Below are positions 8,075-15,134 of a DNA stretch of 43,968 bases, one piece after another (within the stretch, counting starts at the first letter, position 1; each line of letters opens with the position of its first letter). Both the position numbers and the translations under genes were made by a program. The stretch covers positions 1-43,968 of the forward strand of contig CABYJS010000008.1 in assembly GCA_902519375.1 (NCBI GenBank), written 5' to 3'. This stretch comes from an uncultured Pelagibacteraceae bacterium. GTDB lineage: Bacteria > Pseudomonadota > Alphaproteobacteria > Pelagibacterales > Pelagibacteraceae. The notes under the pieces are model-generated. The model saw nothing but the letters and a program-made list of their open reading frames with translations. It made no database searches and was not told the origin of the DNA.

Positions 8075-8454
8075 TGGAAAAGATTGCTAAAAACTTACAG
8101 CTAGTATTAATGGTAATTATTTTAATTAGCACAGTCATTGCTGTAGGAATTGAAATTAATAAAATGTTTCTTGTTCAATCGGTAACTTTGGCTGATTTAC
8201 TTTTAATGTTTCTTTATCTAGAAGTATTAGCAATGGTTAGAGTTTTTTGGGATCAACAATCCATAAGTATAACTTTACCACTTTTAATAGCAATTACTGC
8301 GCTTGCGCGATTTATTATTCTTCAAGGAAAAGAAATGGATCCAACTGCATTAGTTTATGAAGCTGTGGCAATAGTTCTTATAGCTGGTGCAATCGTAATC
8401 TTAAGATTGAGACATAGTGATAAATTAGGTCTTAAAAGAAAAAAAAATAAATAA
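8074..8454 (+). CDS. PsiE family (phosphate-starvation-inducible-like) membrane protein
   Basis: This 126-aa protein has four helices and matches the PsiE family: DLLLMFLYLEVLAMVRVFW, LPLLIAITALARFIILQGKEM and a last hydrophobic helix followed by a Lys/Arg-rich tail. PsiE was named from an E. coli gene induced by phosphate starvation; the molecular role is unknown and family membership does not prove phosphate control here. I see no Pho box in the short gap before the upstream gene. It is coupled to the unknown membrane gene upstream and lies 5 nt before the photolyase-like gene. Confidence 0.8.
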   Translation: MEKIAKNLQLVLMVIILISTVIAVGIEINKMFLVQSVTLADLLLMFLYLEVLAMVRVFWDQQSISITLPLLIAITALARFIILQGKEMDPTALVYEAVAIVLIAGAIVILRLRHSDKLGLKRKKNK

Positions 8455-8459
8455 TCTTA

Positions 8460-9602
8460 ATGAATTTTGGACCATCAAGAGCTTCGGCTATTGAAAACTT
8501 AAATAAATTTGTCGATCAAAACTTATTTGAGTATTCGAGGTTAAGAAATTTTGACTTTGGTCCAGACAATAGATCTAACGTCTCTTGTTTGTCCCCATAT
8601 ATTACTCACGGAGTTATAAGTGAACTAGAAGTAATCAAAAAATCACTTAATAAATTTTCATTTTCTAAAAATGAAAAATTCATTCAAGAAGTTTTATGGA
8701 GAACTTATTGGAAAGGATGGTTAGAGTTAAGACCTGTCGTTTGGATGGATTATTTAAGTGAACTTAAAAAAATTCGTGAGGAATTTAAAGACAACGTCGA
8801 TTACAAAAATGCTACTGAGGGTAATACAAATATCGAATGTTTTAATGAATGGGTAAAGGAATTAAAAAAAACTAATTATTTACACAATCATGTAAGAATG
8901 TGGTTTGCAAGTATATGGATTTTTACTTTAGATCTGCCTTGGCATCTTGGTGCAGAATTTTTTATGAAGCATCTTTATGATGGAGATGCTGCATCCAATA
9001 CTTTGGGATGGAGATGGGTTGCTGGCATTCAAACTCAAGGTAAAAATTATCTTGCAAGCGAGTGGAATATAAAAAAATTCACTAACAACAGATTTAGTAA
9101 TATTAAGTTGAGCGAGAATGCACCACCAAAAGTCTCTGGAAAAGCTTACTCTATTGTAAAACAAGATTTTAGTAATTCTGAAATTAATGAGAATCAAAGC
9201 TTATTAATTTTTGAAAATAATCTATCTTTTGAGATCACTGATTTTAAGAATAATAAATTTAAAAAGATTTATTTAATTTTTAATAAAAATGAAAATAGGT
9301 CTATTAAACTTAGTGAAAAAGTATTGGAATTTAAGACCTTTCTAACCAAGGATCAGGAGCAAACATTGAAAAATAATTCTATTAATTGTGAAGTAATAGA
9401 TATAAGTGAAATTAAAAATATCTCTGATCAAATTATTGCTCTTTATCCAACAGTTGGTGAAAATTTAGATTATTTAAATTTAAATAATTTAAAATTAAAT
9501 TTTTTATATAGAAAGCTTGATCAATATTCCTGGCAATATTGTAATAAAGGTTTTTTTAATTTTAAAAATTATATTCCAAAAATAATTTCAACATTTAATT
9601 AA
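8460..9602 (+). CDS. Short photolyase/cryptochrome-like FAD-binding protein without N-terminal antenna domain
   Basis: This 380-aa protein begins directly in the FAD-binding helical domain of the photolyase superfamily. Visible motifs are SCLSPYITHGVIS (42-54), WRTYWKGWLELRP (80-92), HNHVRMWFASIWI (142-154) and DGDAASNTLGWRWVAGIQTQ (174-193), the last holding the Asp that faces flavin N5 in photolyases. The usual N-terminal Rossmann antenna domain is absent. Instead a C-terminal segment of about 150 residues looks alpha/beta (KKIYLIF, then ISDQIIALYPTVGENLDYL) and ends YSWQYCNKGFFNFKNYIPKI. DNA repair by light is the likely role, but the lesion is unknown. It could instead be a cryptochrome-like sensor. 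Confidence 0.85.
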   Translation: MNFGPSRASAIENLNKFVDQNLFEYSRLRNFDFGPDNRSNVSCLSPYITHGVISELEVIKKSLNKFSFSKNEKFIQEVLWRTYWKGWLELRPVVWMDYLSELKKIREEFKDNVDYKNATEGNTNIECFNEWVKELKKTNYLHNHVRMWFASIWIFTLDLPWHLGAEFFMKHLYDGDAASNTLGWRWVAGIQTQGKNYLASEWNIKKFTNNRFSNIKLSENAPPKVSGKAYSIVKQDFSNSEINENQSLLIFENNLSFEITDFKNNKFKKIYLIFNKNENRSIKLSEKVLEFKTFLTKDQEQTLKNNSINCEVIDISEIKNISDQIIALYPTVGENLDYLNLNNLKLNFLYRKLDQYSWQYCNKGFFNFKNYIPKIISTFN

Positions 9603-9610
9603 GATAGATA

Positions 9611-10300
9611 TTATCTTGCAAGTTTAATAAATATATCACCCATCCCCGCTTCTAAATTTTCTAAAGGAGTATTGTTTCTTAATTCACAAAATCTGCCTGT
9701 AACTTGATGATTTTTAACAAAGTCTATATCATCTTTTTTGCACTTTCTTCCTTTGTGCAGTAAACCTATTACTATTCGTCCATTAAGATTATAAACTTGA
9801 TCGTTGTTAATCTTTTTACCATTACAAAAATAATCCTTATTTACTCTGGAAGGAAAGTCTTTTTTATTACAAGGATTTTTTATTGTGAATACGTAAAATT
9901 CTTTTAAACCATCTAAAAATTTATGTTTCATCTTCTCAACCTCAGAATATTTCATAATATCACATGAACAAGGAATGCAGCATTTATAATAATTACCACA
10001 AATTTTTTCTTTAGTTTTGCTCTCATTGGCGTATAAAAAATTTGGTTCACTATCTGGATCAATCAATGATCCAGAAACTGCACAATATAGCTTATTAAAC
10101 TCTTTAAAATCTTTATAAGTAATCTTTTTATCAATAATGTATTTAAAAAACTTTGGTCCTGCAGCGTTTCTATTTTGATCAGGGAATATTCTTGACCAAT
10201 CAGTAATTAACTCTTTGTGGTAATTTTTTTCGTCTGCGATTGTTTCAAATTGAAATAATGCGAAAAATATTAAAAAGAATTTAGATAAAGTTTTTTTCAT
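9611..10300 (-). CDS. Exported cysteine-rich protein of unknown function
   Basis: I do not recognise this 229-aa protein. A signal peptide covers about residues 1-22 (cleavage near TIADEKN). The mature part has ten cysteines, five of them clustered in CGNYYKCCIPCSCDIMKY, a motif that could bind a metal or be held by disulfides. The C-terminal half has RIVIGLLHKGRKC and TGRFCELRN. The ATG overlaps the stop of the FG-GAP/ASPIC gene (ATGA), so it is the last gene of the photolyase-DUF2256-FG-GAP operon. It converges with the short photolyase gene, whose stop is 8 nt away. Confidence 0.7.
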   Translation of the reverse strand: MKKTLSKFFLIFFALFQFETIADEKNYHKELITDWSRIFPDQNRNAAGPKFFKYIIDKKITYKDFKEFNKLYCAVSGSLIDPDSEPNFLYANESKTKEKICGNYYKCCIPCSCDIMKYSEVEKMKHKFLDGLKEFYVFTIKNPCNKKDFPSRVNKDYFCNGKKINNDQVYNLNGRIVIGLLHKGRKCKKDDIDFVKNHQVTGRFCELRNNTPLENLEAGMGDIFIKLAR

Positions 10301-11715
10301 TTTTGCTTTATAGTAACTGTTTGATTTAGTGAGTTAATTTCAATTAAATTTTTTTTTCCATTAGTCCATTTAATTTCTACTTTAAAATCTTTTTCATTTT
10401 TTCTAATTCCATAATGTGCTACAGGCTCCATTTGACATAGATAACCTGATCCAGCATCGATAGTTTTAGAGTGTTTTCTTTGATTAGTAAGTAATGTAAC
10501 TGTCGCTCCTCTTGCTGGAGCACCAAATTTATTTATAGGCTTAATTCTCAAATATTTACTATGCTTATTAACTTTTGCCTTGTACAAAGTAAGTGATTGC
10601 TCTTTGCTTTCACCACGTGCAACAAGTAACTCTAGAATTCCATCATTATCAATATCGGCAACAGCTGCTCCTGTTCCATAACCATCAGCTTCCATACCTG
10701 TATTTAGTTTAATCTCCTCGAATTTACCATTTTCTTTAATCTTAAATAATCTATTAGGCTCTGCTATATTGTTCATAAAAACTTCGTCAAAACCATCATT
10801 GTCAAAATCTGCGGAAATAATTGTTCTAATTCTTGATGGTTTGTCGAATTTTTTATTTCCTATATCTTTAAATTGATCGTCTTTCAAAACATAAGCTCTG
10901 TGATAACCTAGCCAATTGCCACTTAGAATATCTAGTCTTCCACGATAATATATATCTGATAATGCTGTACCTCTGCCATTTTGAATTACGTCATCTACTC
11001 GGTATTCAAAAGCTACGTCCTCAAATTTGCCATTCTTATTTTTAAATAAATAATTTGCGCCTCTTTCATTCGCAGCAAAAATATCTGATCTATCAGTTAA
11101 AATATGCCCTGAAACTACCGCCCTACCTCCAGTCACATTATCTAGATTTAAATCTACTGCATTATCTTTTATTTCATCACTCTCAATCTCATAAAATCTT
11201 GTAGGTCCTCCATAGTTGGCTACATATATACCATATTTACCGTTTCCTTTTCTATCGACACAAACTACAGATCTTCCTGCGGTTAAATTTAAGTTTTTTC
11301 TATTATTTTCAAGCTCGAATAAATCAAAATAGTTATTATCTTTAATATCAATTAATCTGTCAGAGTACCTTTTAACTCCACTATATGTATCAGTATTTAG
11401 AAAATAAATTTCTTCAAAACCATCCCTGTCTATATCACAAGCTGCAACTCCAATTGTTCGTCTAAAAGGATCTGAAAAAATATCTTGTTGATTTATATTC
11501 TTAAGTTTTCCGTTTTTAAAAGAAAGTGCTAAATTAGGATAACCAAAACCTGTAACTATAAACTCATAATTACCATCCAAATCAACATCTGAAACGGAAA
11601 TACCATAACTAAGTCTTTTATTATTATCATCAATAATTTTTGACAAATCTTCAAAGAATTCTGCTCGTAGATTGTTGATAGATATCAATAAGAAAAATAT
11701 TATAAAAAATTTCAT
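10297..11715 (-). CDS. Exported FG-GAP/VCBS repeat protein with C-terminal ASPIC/UnbV domain (CRTAC1-like)
   Basis: This 472-aa protein has a signal peptide (MKFFIIFFLLISINNLRAEF). Repeated calcium-binding-type blades follow: DVDLDGNYEFIV, DIDRDGFEEIYF, DRKGNGKYGIYVAN, DFDNDGFDEVFMNN and DIDNDGILELLVARG, consistent with an FG-GAP beta-propeller. The last 90 or so residues (NKFGAPARGATVTL, SGYLCQMEPVAHYGI) are an ASPIC/UnbV domain, as in human CRTAC1. The frame stays open to a TTG at 11742, but the ATG at 11713-11715 is preferred because it overlaps the DUF2256 stop (ATGA) and gives a clean signal peptide. The ligand is unknown; a periplasmic or surface binding role is inferred. Confidence 0.88.
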   Translation of the reverse strand: MKFFIIFFLLISINNLRAEFFEDLSKIIDDNNKRLSYGISVSDVDLDGNYEFIVTGFGYPNLALSFKNGKLKNINQQDIFSDPFRRTIGVAACDIDRDGFEEIYFLNTDTYSGVKRYSDRLIDIKDNNYFDLFELENNRKNLNLTAGRSVVCVDRKGNGKYGIYVANYGGPTRFYEIESDEIKDNAVDLNLDNVTGGRAVVSGHILTDRSDIFAANERGANYLFKNKNGKFEDVAFEYRVDDVIQNGRGTALSDIYYRGRLDILSGNWLGYHRAYVLKDDQFKDIGNKKFDKPSRIRTIISADFDNDGFDEVFMNNIAEPNRLFKIKENGKFEEIKLNTGMEADGYGTGAAVADIDNDGILELLVARGESKEQSLTLYKAKVNKHSKYLRIKPINKFGAPARGATVTLLTNQRKHSKTIDAGSGYLCQMEPVAHYGIRKNEKDFKVEIKWTNGKKNLIEINSLNQTVTIKQK

Positions 11716-11840
11716 TTTTTTGATGAACATTTTTTTGAACAATATTTAACCTTTTCCCAATTCAATCTCCATTTTTTTCTCCATTTAAATGATCTAAGAC
11801 ATATAGGGCAAGTCTTGGAAGGTAAATTCTCTTTTTTCAT
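11712..11840 (-). CDS. DUF2256 family zinc-finger-like protein, 42 aa
   Basis: This is a tiny gene of 42 codons. The protein begins MKKENLPSKTCPICLRSFKW and continues RKKWRLNWEKVKYCSKKCSS, matching DUF2256 almost end to end. Cysteines at 11, 14, 34 and 38 (CPIC and CSKKC) look like a zinc-binding site. It starts 1 nt inside the photolyase stop (TAATG) and its stop overlaps the next ATG (ATGA), so all three are coupled. DUF2256 genes are, to my knowledge, often next to or fused with cryptochrome/photolyase genes, which fits this position. The function is unknown. Confidence 0.9.
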   Translation of the reverse strand: MKKENLPSKTCPICLRSFKWRKKWRLNWEKVKYCSKKCSSKK

Positions 11841-13330
11841 TAAACTGTATTTAATTTAATAAATTTATCAGCTTCAGATAAGATTAATTTTTTTCTATCT
11901 TTTTTCATCTTATCAAAAATATGTACCATCATAGATAGTCTAGGATTTTTTGAAAAAAACTTTCTATTTCGATCAATAAATCTCCAATAAAGACCATCCA
12001 TTGTATTGCACCAGTCTCCTTTTTTAAAATCCATCATTTTCATGAAATAAGCAGATCCGCAAATATAAGGTTTAGTTGCAAATATTCCACCATCACTAAA
12101 TAATCCCATACCATAAACATTTGGAACCATCACCCAGTCGGAAGAATCTACGAACATTTCCATAAACCATTTATAAACTACAACTGGTTTAATCTCACAA
12201 AGGTTCATAATGTTTGATAAAATCATTAGTCTTTCAATATGGTGGGACCAACCATTGTTTAATGCGTTTTTAATAGCATAATCTAATGGGGGTAAACCTG
12301 TTGTTCCATCATACCAAGATTTTTTCATTTTTCTATTTTGTTTGAAAAAGTTTCTTGTTTCCATTTCATTTGAATAGGATTGATATATTCCACGCATAAA
12401 CTCTCTCCAACCAATTACTTGACGAATGTAACCTTCTAACGAATTCATTCTTATTTTATTTTTTTTATGAAAGTCTAAAACTTTTTGAATAATCAATTCA
12501 GGGGTTATTAATCCTAAATTAATATAGGGACTTAAAGCGCTATGAAATAAAATATTATCTTTCTGATTTACTGCATCTTCATAATCTCCAAATAGATTTG
12601 ATTTTTCTTTTATAAAAAAGTTTAAGAGTTTAACCACATCATCAAATTCCGTTGCTAACCAGAAGTTTTCTGTACTACCTGGATGGTCTTTGAATAATTT
12701 TTCAACAATTGGTTTTAATTTTTTTGTATGATTAGTTTCATTAATTTTAGGAAATTTTGGTATTGAAATATCTTTTGGTAATTTATTTCTATTATCTTCA
12801 TCAAAGCTCCACTTTCCTCCTATGGGATTTCCATCTGCACCCATCAATATTCCAGATTTTTTTCGAACCTCTTTATAAAATGTTGCCATAAAAGGTTTTT
12901 TAGATTTTTCCAAATAATTTTTAAATTCTCTTCTTGAATTTAAAAACATGGGTGTTTGGACTATATTCCAATTAATTTTTTCTTTTTTTAAGAACTGAGA
13001 AATCTTTTTTTCAAAAAATTTATCTTCAATTTCAAAACTAGAAATTTCTTTAATCTTTTTTGAATTTATAATCTTTTTTAATTTTTTAAGGTAATCATCT
13101 TTAAATTCCTTGTCTTCAATTTTTATGTAATCTAATTTGAATTTATTTTTTTTAAGTTTGTCAGCATAAGATCGCATGGAAGACAAAAATAATAGTATTT
13201 TCTGTTTATGGTGTTTTTCATAAGTGCATAAACCATTGTCTTCAGCCATAAAGAATATATGGTCTTTTTTGAAGCGGTCGAGGTATTTTGATGGAAATAA
13301 TTGATTACCAAGTATAAAAAATAACTTCAT
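11840..13330 (-). CDS. Cryptochrome/photolyase family protein, FeS-BCP/(6-4) photolyase type lacking the CxxC iron-sulfur ligands
   Basis: This 496-aa protein has the DPRP-type N-terminal antenna domain (FFILGNQLFP, then FMAEDNGLCTYEKHHKQKI, residues 4-44). A FAD-binding helical domain follows, with YIRQVIGWREFMRGIY (301-316), WSHHIERLMIL (361-371), MVPNVYGMGLFSDGG (401-415) and LYWRFIDRN (447-455). This is the bacterial (6-4) photolyase/CryB lineage. Where classical members carry CxxC plus a later Cys for a [4Fe-4S] cluster, this protein has the shorter loop MDFKKGDWCNTMDG (433-446); only Cys378, Cys424 and Cys441 are nearby. It heads the operon with DUF2256 and two exported proteins and diverges from the SDR gene, 27 nt apart. 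Confidence 0.92.
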   Translation of the reverse strand: MKLFFILGNQLFPSKYLDRFKKDHIFFMAEDNGLCTYEKHHKQKILLFLSSMRSYADKLKKNKFKLDYIKIEDKEFKDDYLKKLKKIINSKKIKEISSFEIEDKFFEKKISQFLKKEKINWNIVQTPMFLNSRREFKNYLEKSKKPFMATFYKEVRKKSGILMGADGNPIGGKWSFDEDNRNKLPKDISIPKFPKINETNHTKKLKPIVEKLFKDHPGSTENFWLATEFDDVVKLLNFFIKEKSNLFGDYEDAVNQKDNILFHSALSPYINLGLITPELIIQKVLDFHKKNKIRMNSLEGYIRQVIGWREFMRGIYQSYSNEMETRNFFKQNRKMKKSWYDGTTGLPPLDYAIKNALNNGWSHHIERLMILSNIMNLCEIKPVVVYKWFMEMFVDSSDWVMVPNVYGMGLFSDGGIFATKPYICGSAYFMKMMDFKKGDWCNTMDGLYWRFIDRNRKFFSKNPRLSMMVHIFDKMKKDRKKLILSEADKFIKLNTV

Positions 13331-13357
13331 AATTAAATATAACTAATAAAATTTTTT

Positions 13358-14068
13358 ATGTCAGAAAAATATATTGTTTTTGGTGCGACAGGTTCAATCG
13401 GATCCAGTTTAGCAGAACAATTAGTAAGTTCAGGAAATAAAGTTCATTTAGTTGCAAGAAATGAAGCTGAACTTAAAAATATTTCTAGCAAACTAGGGTG
13501 TACATCCACAGTAGCTAATGTTTTAGAGGAAGGGTTCATTGATAAAGTAAAGAATGATATTTCTGAAACAAAAGGAATTGCTTACTGTGTAGGATCAATT
13601 GATTTGAAACCTTTACGAATGGTTACAGAACAAGATTTTAATAAATGTATGAAGCTTAATCTTTATTCAGCTGTTGAAACAATTAAAGGATATCAAGAAA
13701 GTTTGAAAAAAAATAAAGGTTCAATTGTTCTATTTTCTACTGTAGCTGCACAAAGAGGATTTACAAATCATGCTATTATTGCTTCTGCTAAAGCAGCTGT
13801 TGAGGGATTAACTGTTTCTCTAGCTGCTGAATTTGCACCAAACATTAGAGTAAATTGTATCGCTCCAAGTTTAACTAATTCTAAAATTGCTGAGCCAATG
13901 TTAAAAAATAAAGCCCTCGCAGATGGAATAGCAAAAGCACATCCATTAAAAAGATTAGGAGAGGGAAAAGACTCAGCCTCGCTAGCAAAGTTTTTAATTA
14001 GTGAAGATAGTTCGTGGGTGACTGGACAAATAATTGCTGTAGATGGTGGAAGATCAAAACTTTCTTAG
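13358..14068 (+). CDS. SDR-fold protein lacking the catalytic tyrosine
   Basis: This 236-aa Rossmann protein has the NAD(P)-binding GATGSIGSS (9-17), an Arg after strand 2 (VARN, 32-35) that suggests NADP(H), the C-terminal VTGQIIAVDGG, and the usual AAEFAPNIRVNCIAPSL. Ser127 is present in LFSTVAAQRGF. The expected YxxxK is IxxxK (Ile141, Lys145, in HAIIASAKAAVEG), so the proton-donating Tyr is missing. It may be a binding or regulatory protein or use another acid. It diverges from the photolyase operon and its end overlaps the sugar dehydrogenase gene, so it belongs to this light-associated cluster. Confidence 0.88.
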   Translation: MSEKYIVFGATGSIGSSLAEQLVSSGNKVHLVARNEAELKNISSKLGCTSTVANVLEEGFIDKVKNDISETKGIAYCVGSIDLKPLRMVTEQDFNKCMKLNLYSAVETIKGYQESLKKNKGSIVLFSTVAAQRGFTNHAIIASAKAAVEGLTVSLAAEFAPNIRVNCIAPSLTNSKIAEPMLKNKALADGIAKAHPLKRLGEGKDSASLAKFLISEDSSWVTGQIIAVDGGRSKLS

Positions 14069-15134
14069 GGTGAAACAGTTTTTTTTTTTAATAATCTTTT
14101 TTTTTATTTTTCAATCTAATTCGTTTTCAAAAAATTATAACTTTCAAAAATTGATTGAAATAGATGGGCCCTGGGGATCCTCTTTTATAAATAACAATGA
14201 ACTGATATTTACTGAAAAAAATGGAAAAATAAAGATTGTTGATATCAATTCAAAAAAAATTTCAGAAATTAAACATAATTTAAATTATCTAGTTCATGGA
14301 CAGGGGGGTTTGCTAGATATTTTATTTAAAGATAATTTTATATATATTTCATATTCTGAAAATAGGGGTAATGGACAATCAAGTACATCTATTGCTAAAG
14401 CTAAATTTAATAAAAATAAACTTAACTTTAAAAATATTTTTCAAGCCGAGCCACCAATTAATTCTGGTTACCATTTTGGATCCAGACTCGCTATTAAAGG
14501 AAATAATCTTTTTGCTTCAGCTGGAGAAAGAGGGAAAGGGATGATAGCTCAAGATCCAACGAAACATCCTGGAAGTATAATTAGAATAAATTTAGACGGT
14601 AGCATTCCTGAAGATAATCCAAAATTTACTGGTAAATCAGAATGGCTTCCAGAAATTTACCAAATAGGTATTAGAAATCCACAGGGATTAGTTGTATCAC
14701 CTTTTGATAACAAAATTTATATGAGCAATCATGGAGCAAAAGGTGGTGATTGGTTTGGGGAGGTAAAAAAAAGTGAAAACTATGGTTGGAAAATATTAGG
14801 ATGGGGGGGTAAAAATTATTCTGGACTTCCAATAGGTCCTAAATGGAAACCTGGGTTTACAAAAGCGATTAAATACTGGGTACCTTCAATAGCAACTAGT
14901 GCAATTACTATCTATAAAGGAAATGAATTTAAAGACTGGAATGGTCATGCTTTGGTCACTTCTCTAAAAGACCAGTCGCTAAGAAAATTAATATTTAAAA
15001 ATGAAAAAGAGGCTAAAGAGGAAATAATTTTTAAAGGGAAAATAGGGAGAATAAGGGATATCCAAATTCATCCAGTAAATGGAAAAATTTTTTTTTTAGC
15101 AGGAGATAGTTTGTGGTTAATGGAAAAAAAATAA
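14043..15134 (+). CDS. PQQ-dependent aldose/sorbosone-type sugar dehydrogenase, exported
   Basis: This protein of up to 363 aa is a beta-propeller of the soluble glucose/sorbosone dehydrogenase family (YliI-like). It has a signal peptide (hydrophobic stretch QFFFLIIFFFIFQSNSFS), then HGQGGLLDILF, HFGSRLAI, QDPTKHPGSIIRINLDG, GIRNPQGLVV, HGAKGGDWFGEV and SLKDQSLRKLIF, which are the conserved strands around the PQQ site. An ATG at 14043 lies inside the SDR gene; a GTG at 14070 just after the SDR stop would give a shorter signal peptide (VKQFFF) and is a real alternative. I see no PQQ synthesis gene here. The substrate is unknown. Confidence 0.85.
   Translation: MVEDQNFLRVKQFFFLIIFFFIFQSNSFSKNYNFQKLIEIDGPWGSSFINNNELIFTEKNGKIKIVDINSKKISEIKHNLNYLVHGQGGLLDILFKDNFIYISYSENRGNGQSSTSIAKAKFNKNKLNFKNIFQAEPPINSGYHFGSRLAIKGNNLFASAGERGKGMIAQDPTKHPGSIIRINLDGSIPEDNPKFTGKSEWLPEIYQIGIRNPQGLVVSPFDNKIYMSNHGAKGGDWFGEVKKSENYGWKILGWGGKNYSGLPIGPKWKPGFTKAIKYWVPSIATSAITIYKGNEFKDWNGHALVTSLKDQSLRKLIFKNEKEAKEEIIFKGKIGRIRDIQIHPVNGKIFFLAGDSLWLMEKK

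Noticed and set aside
9600-9618. Small hairpin AAGATA-TATCTT between convergent stops
   Set aside because: A 6-bp AT-only stem without a T-tract; too weak to call a terminator.
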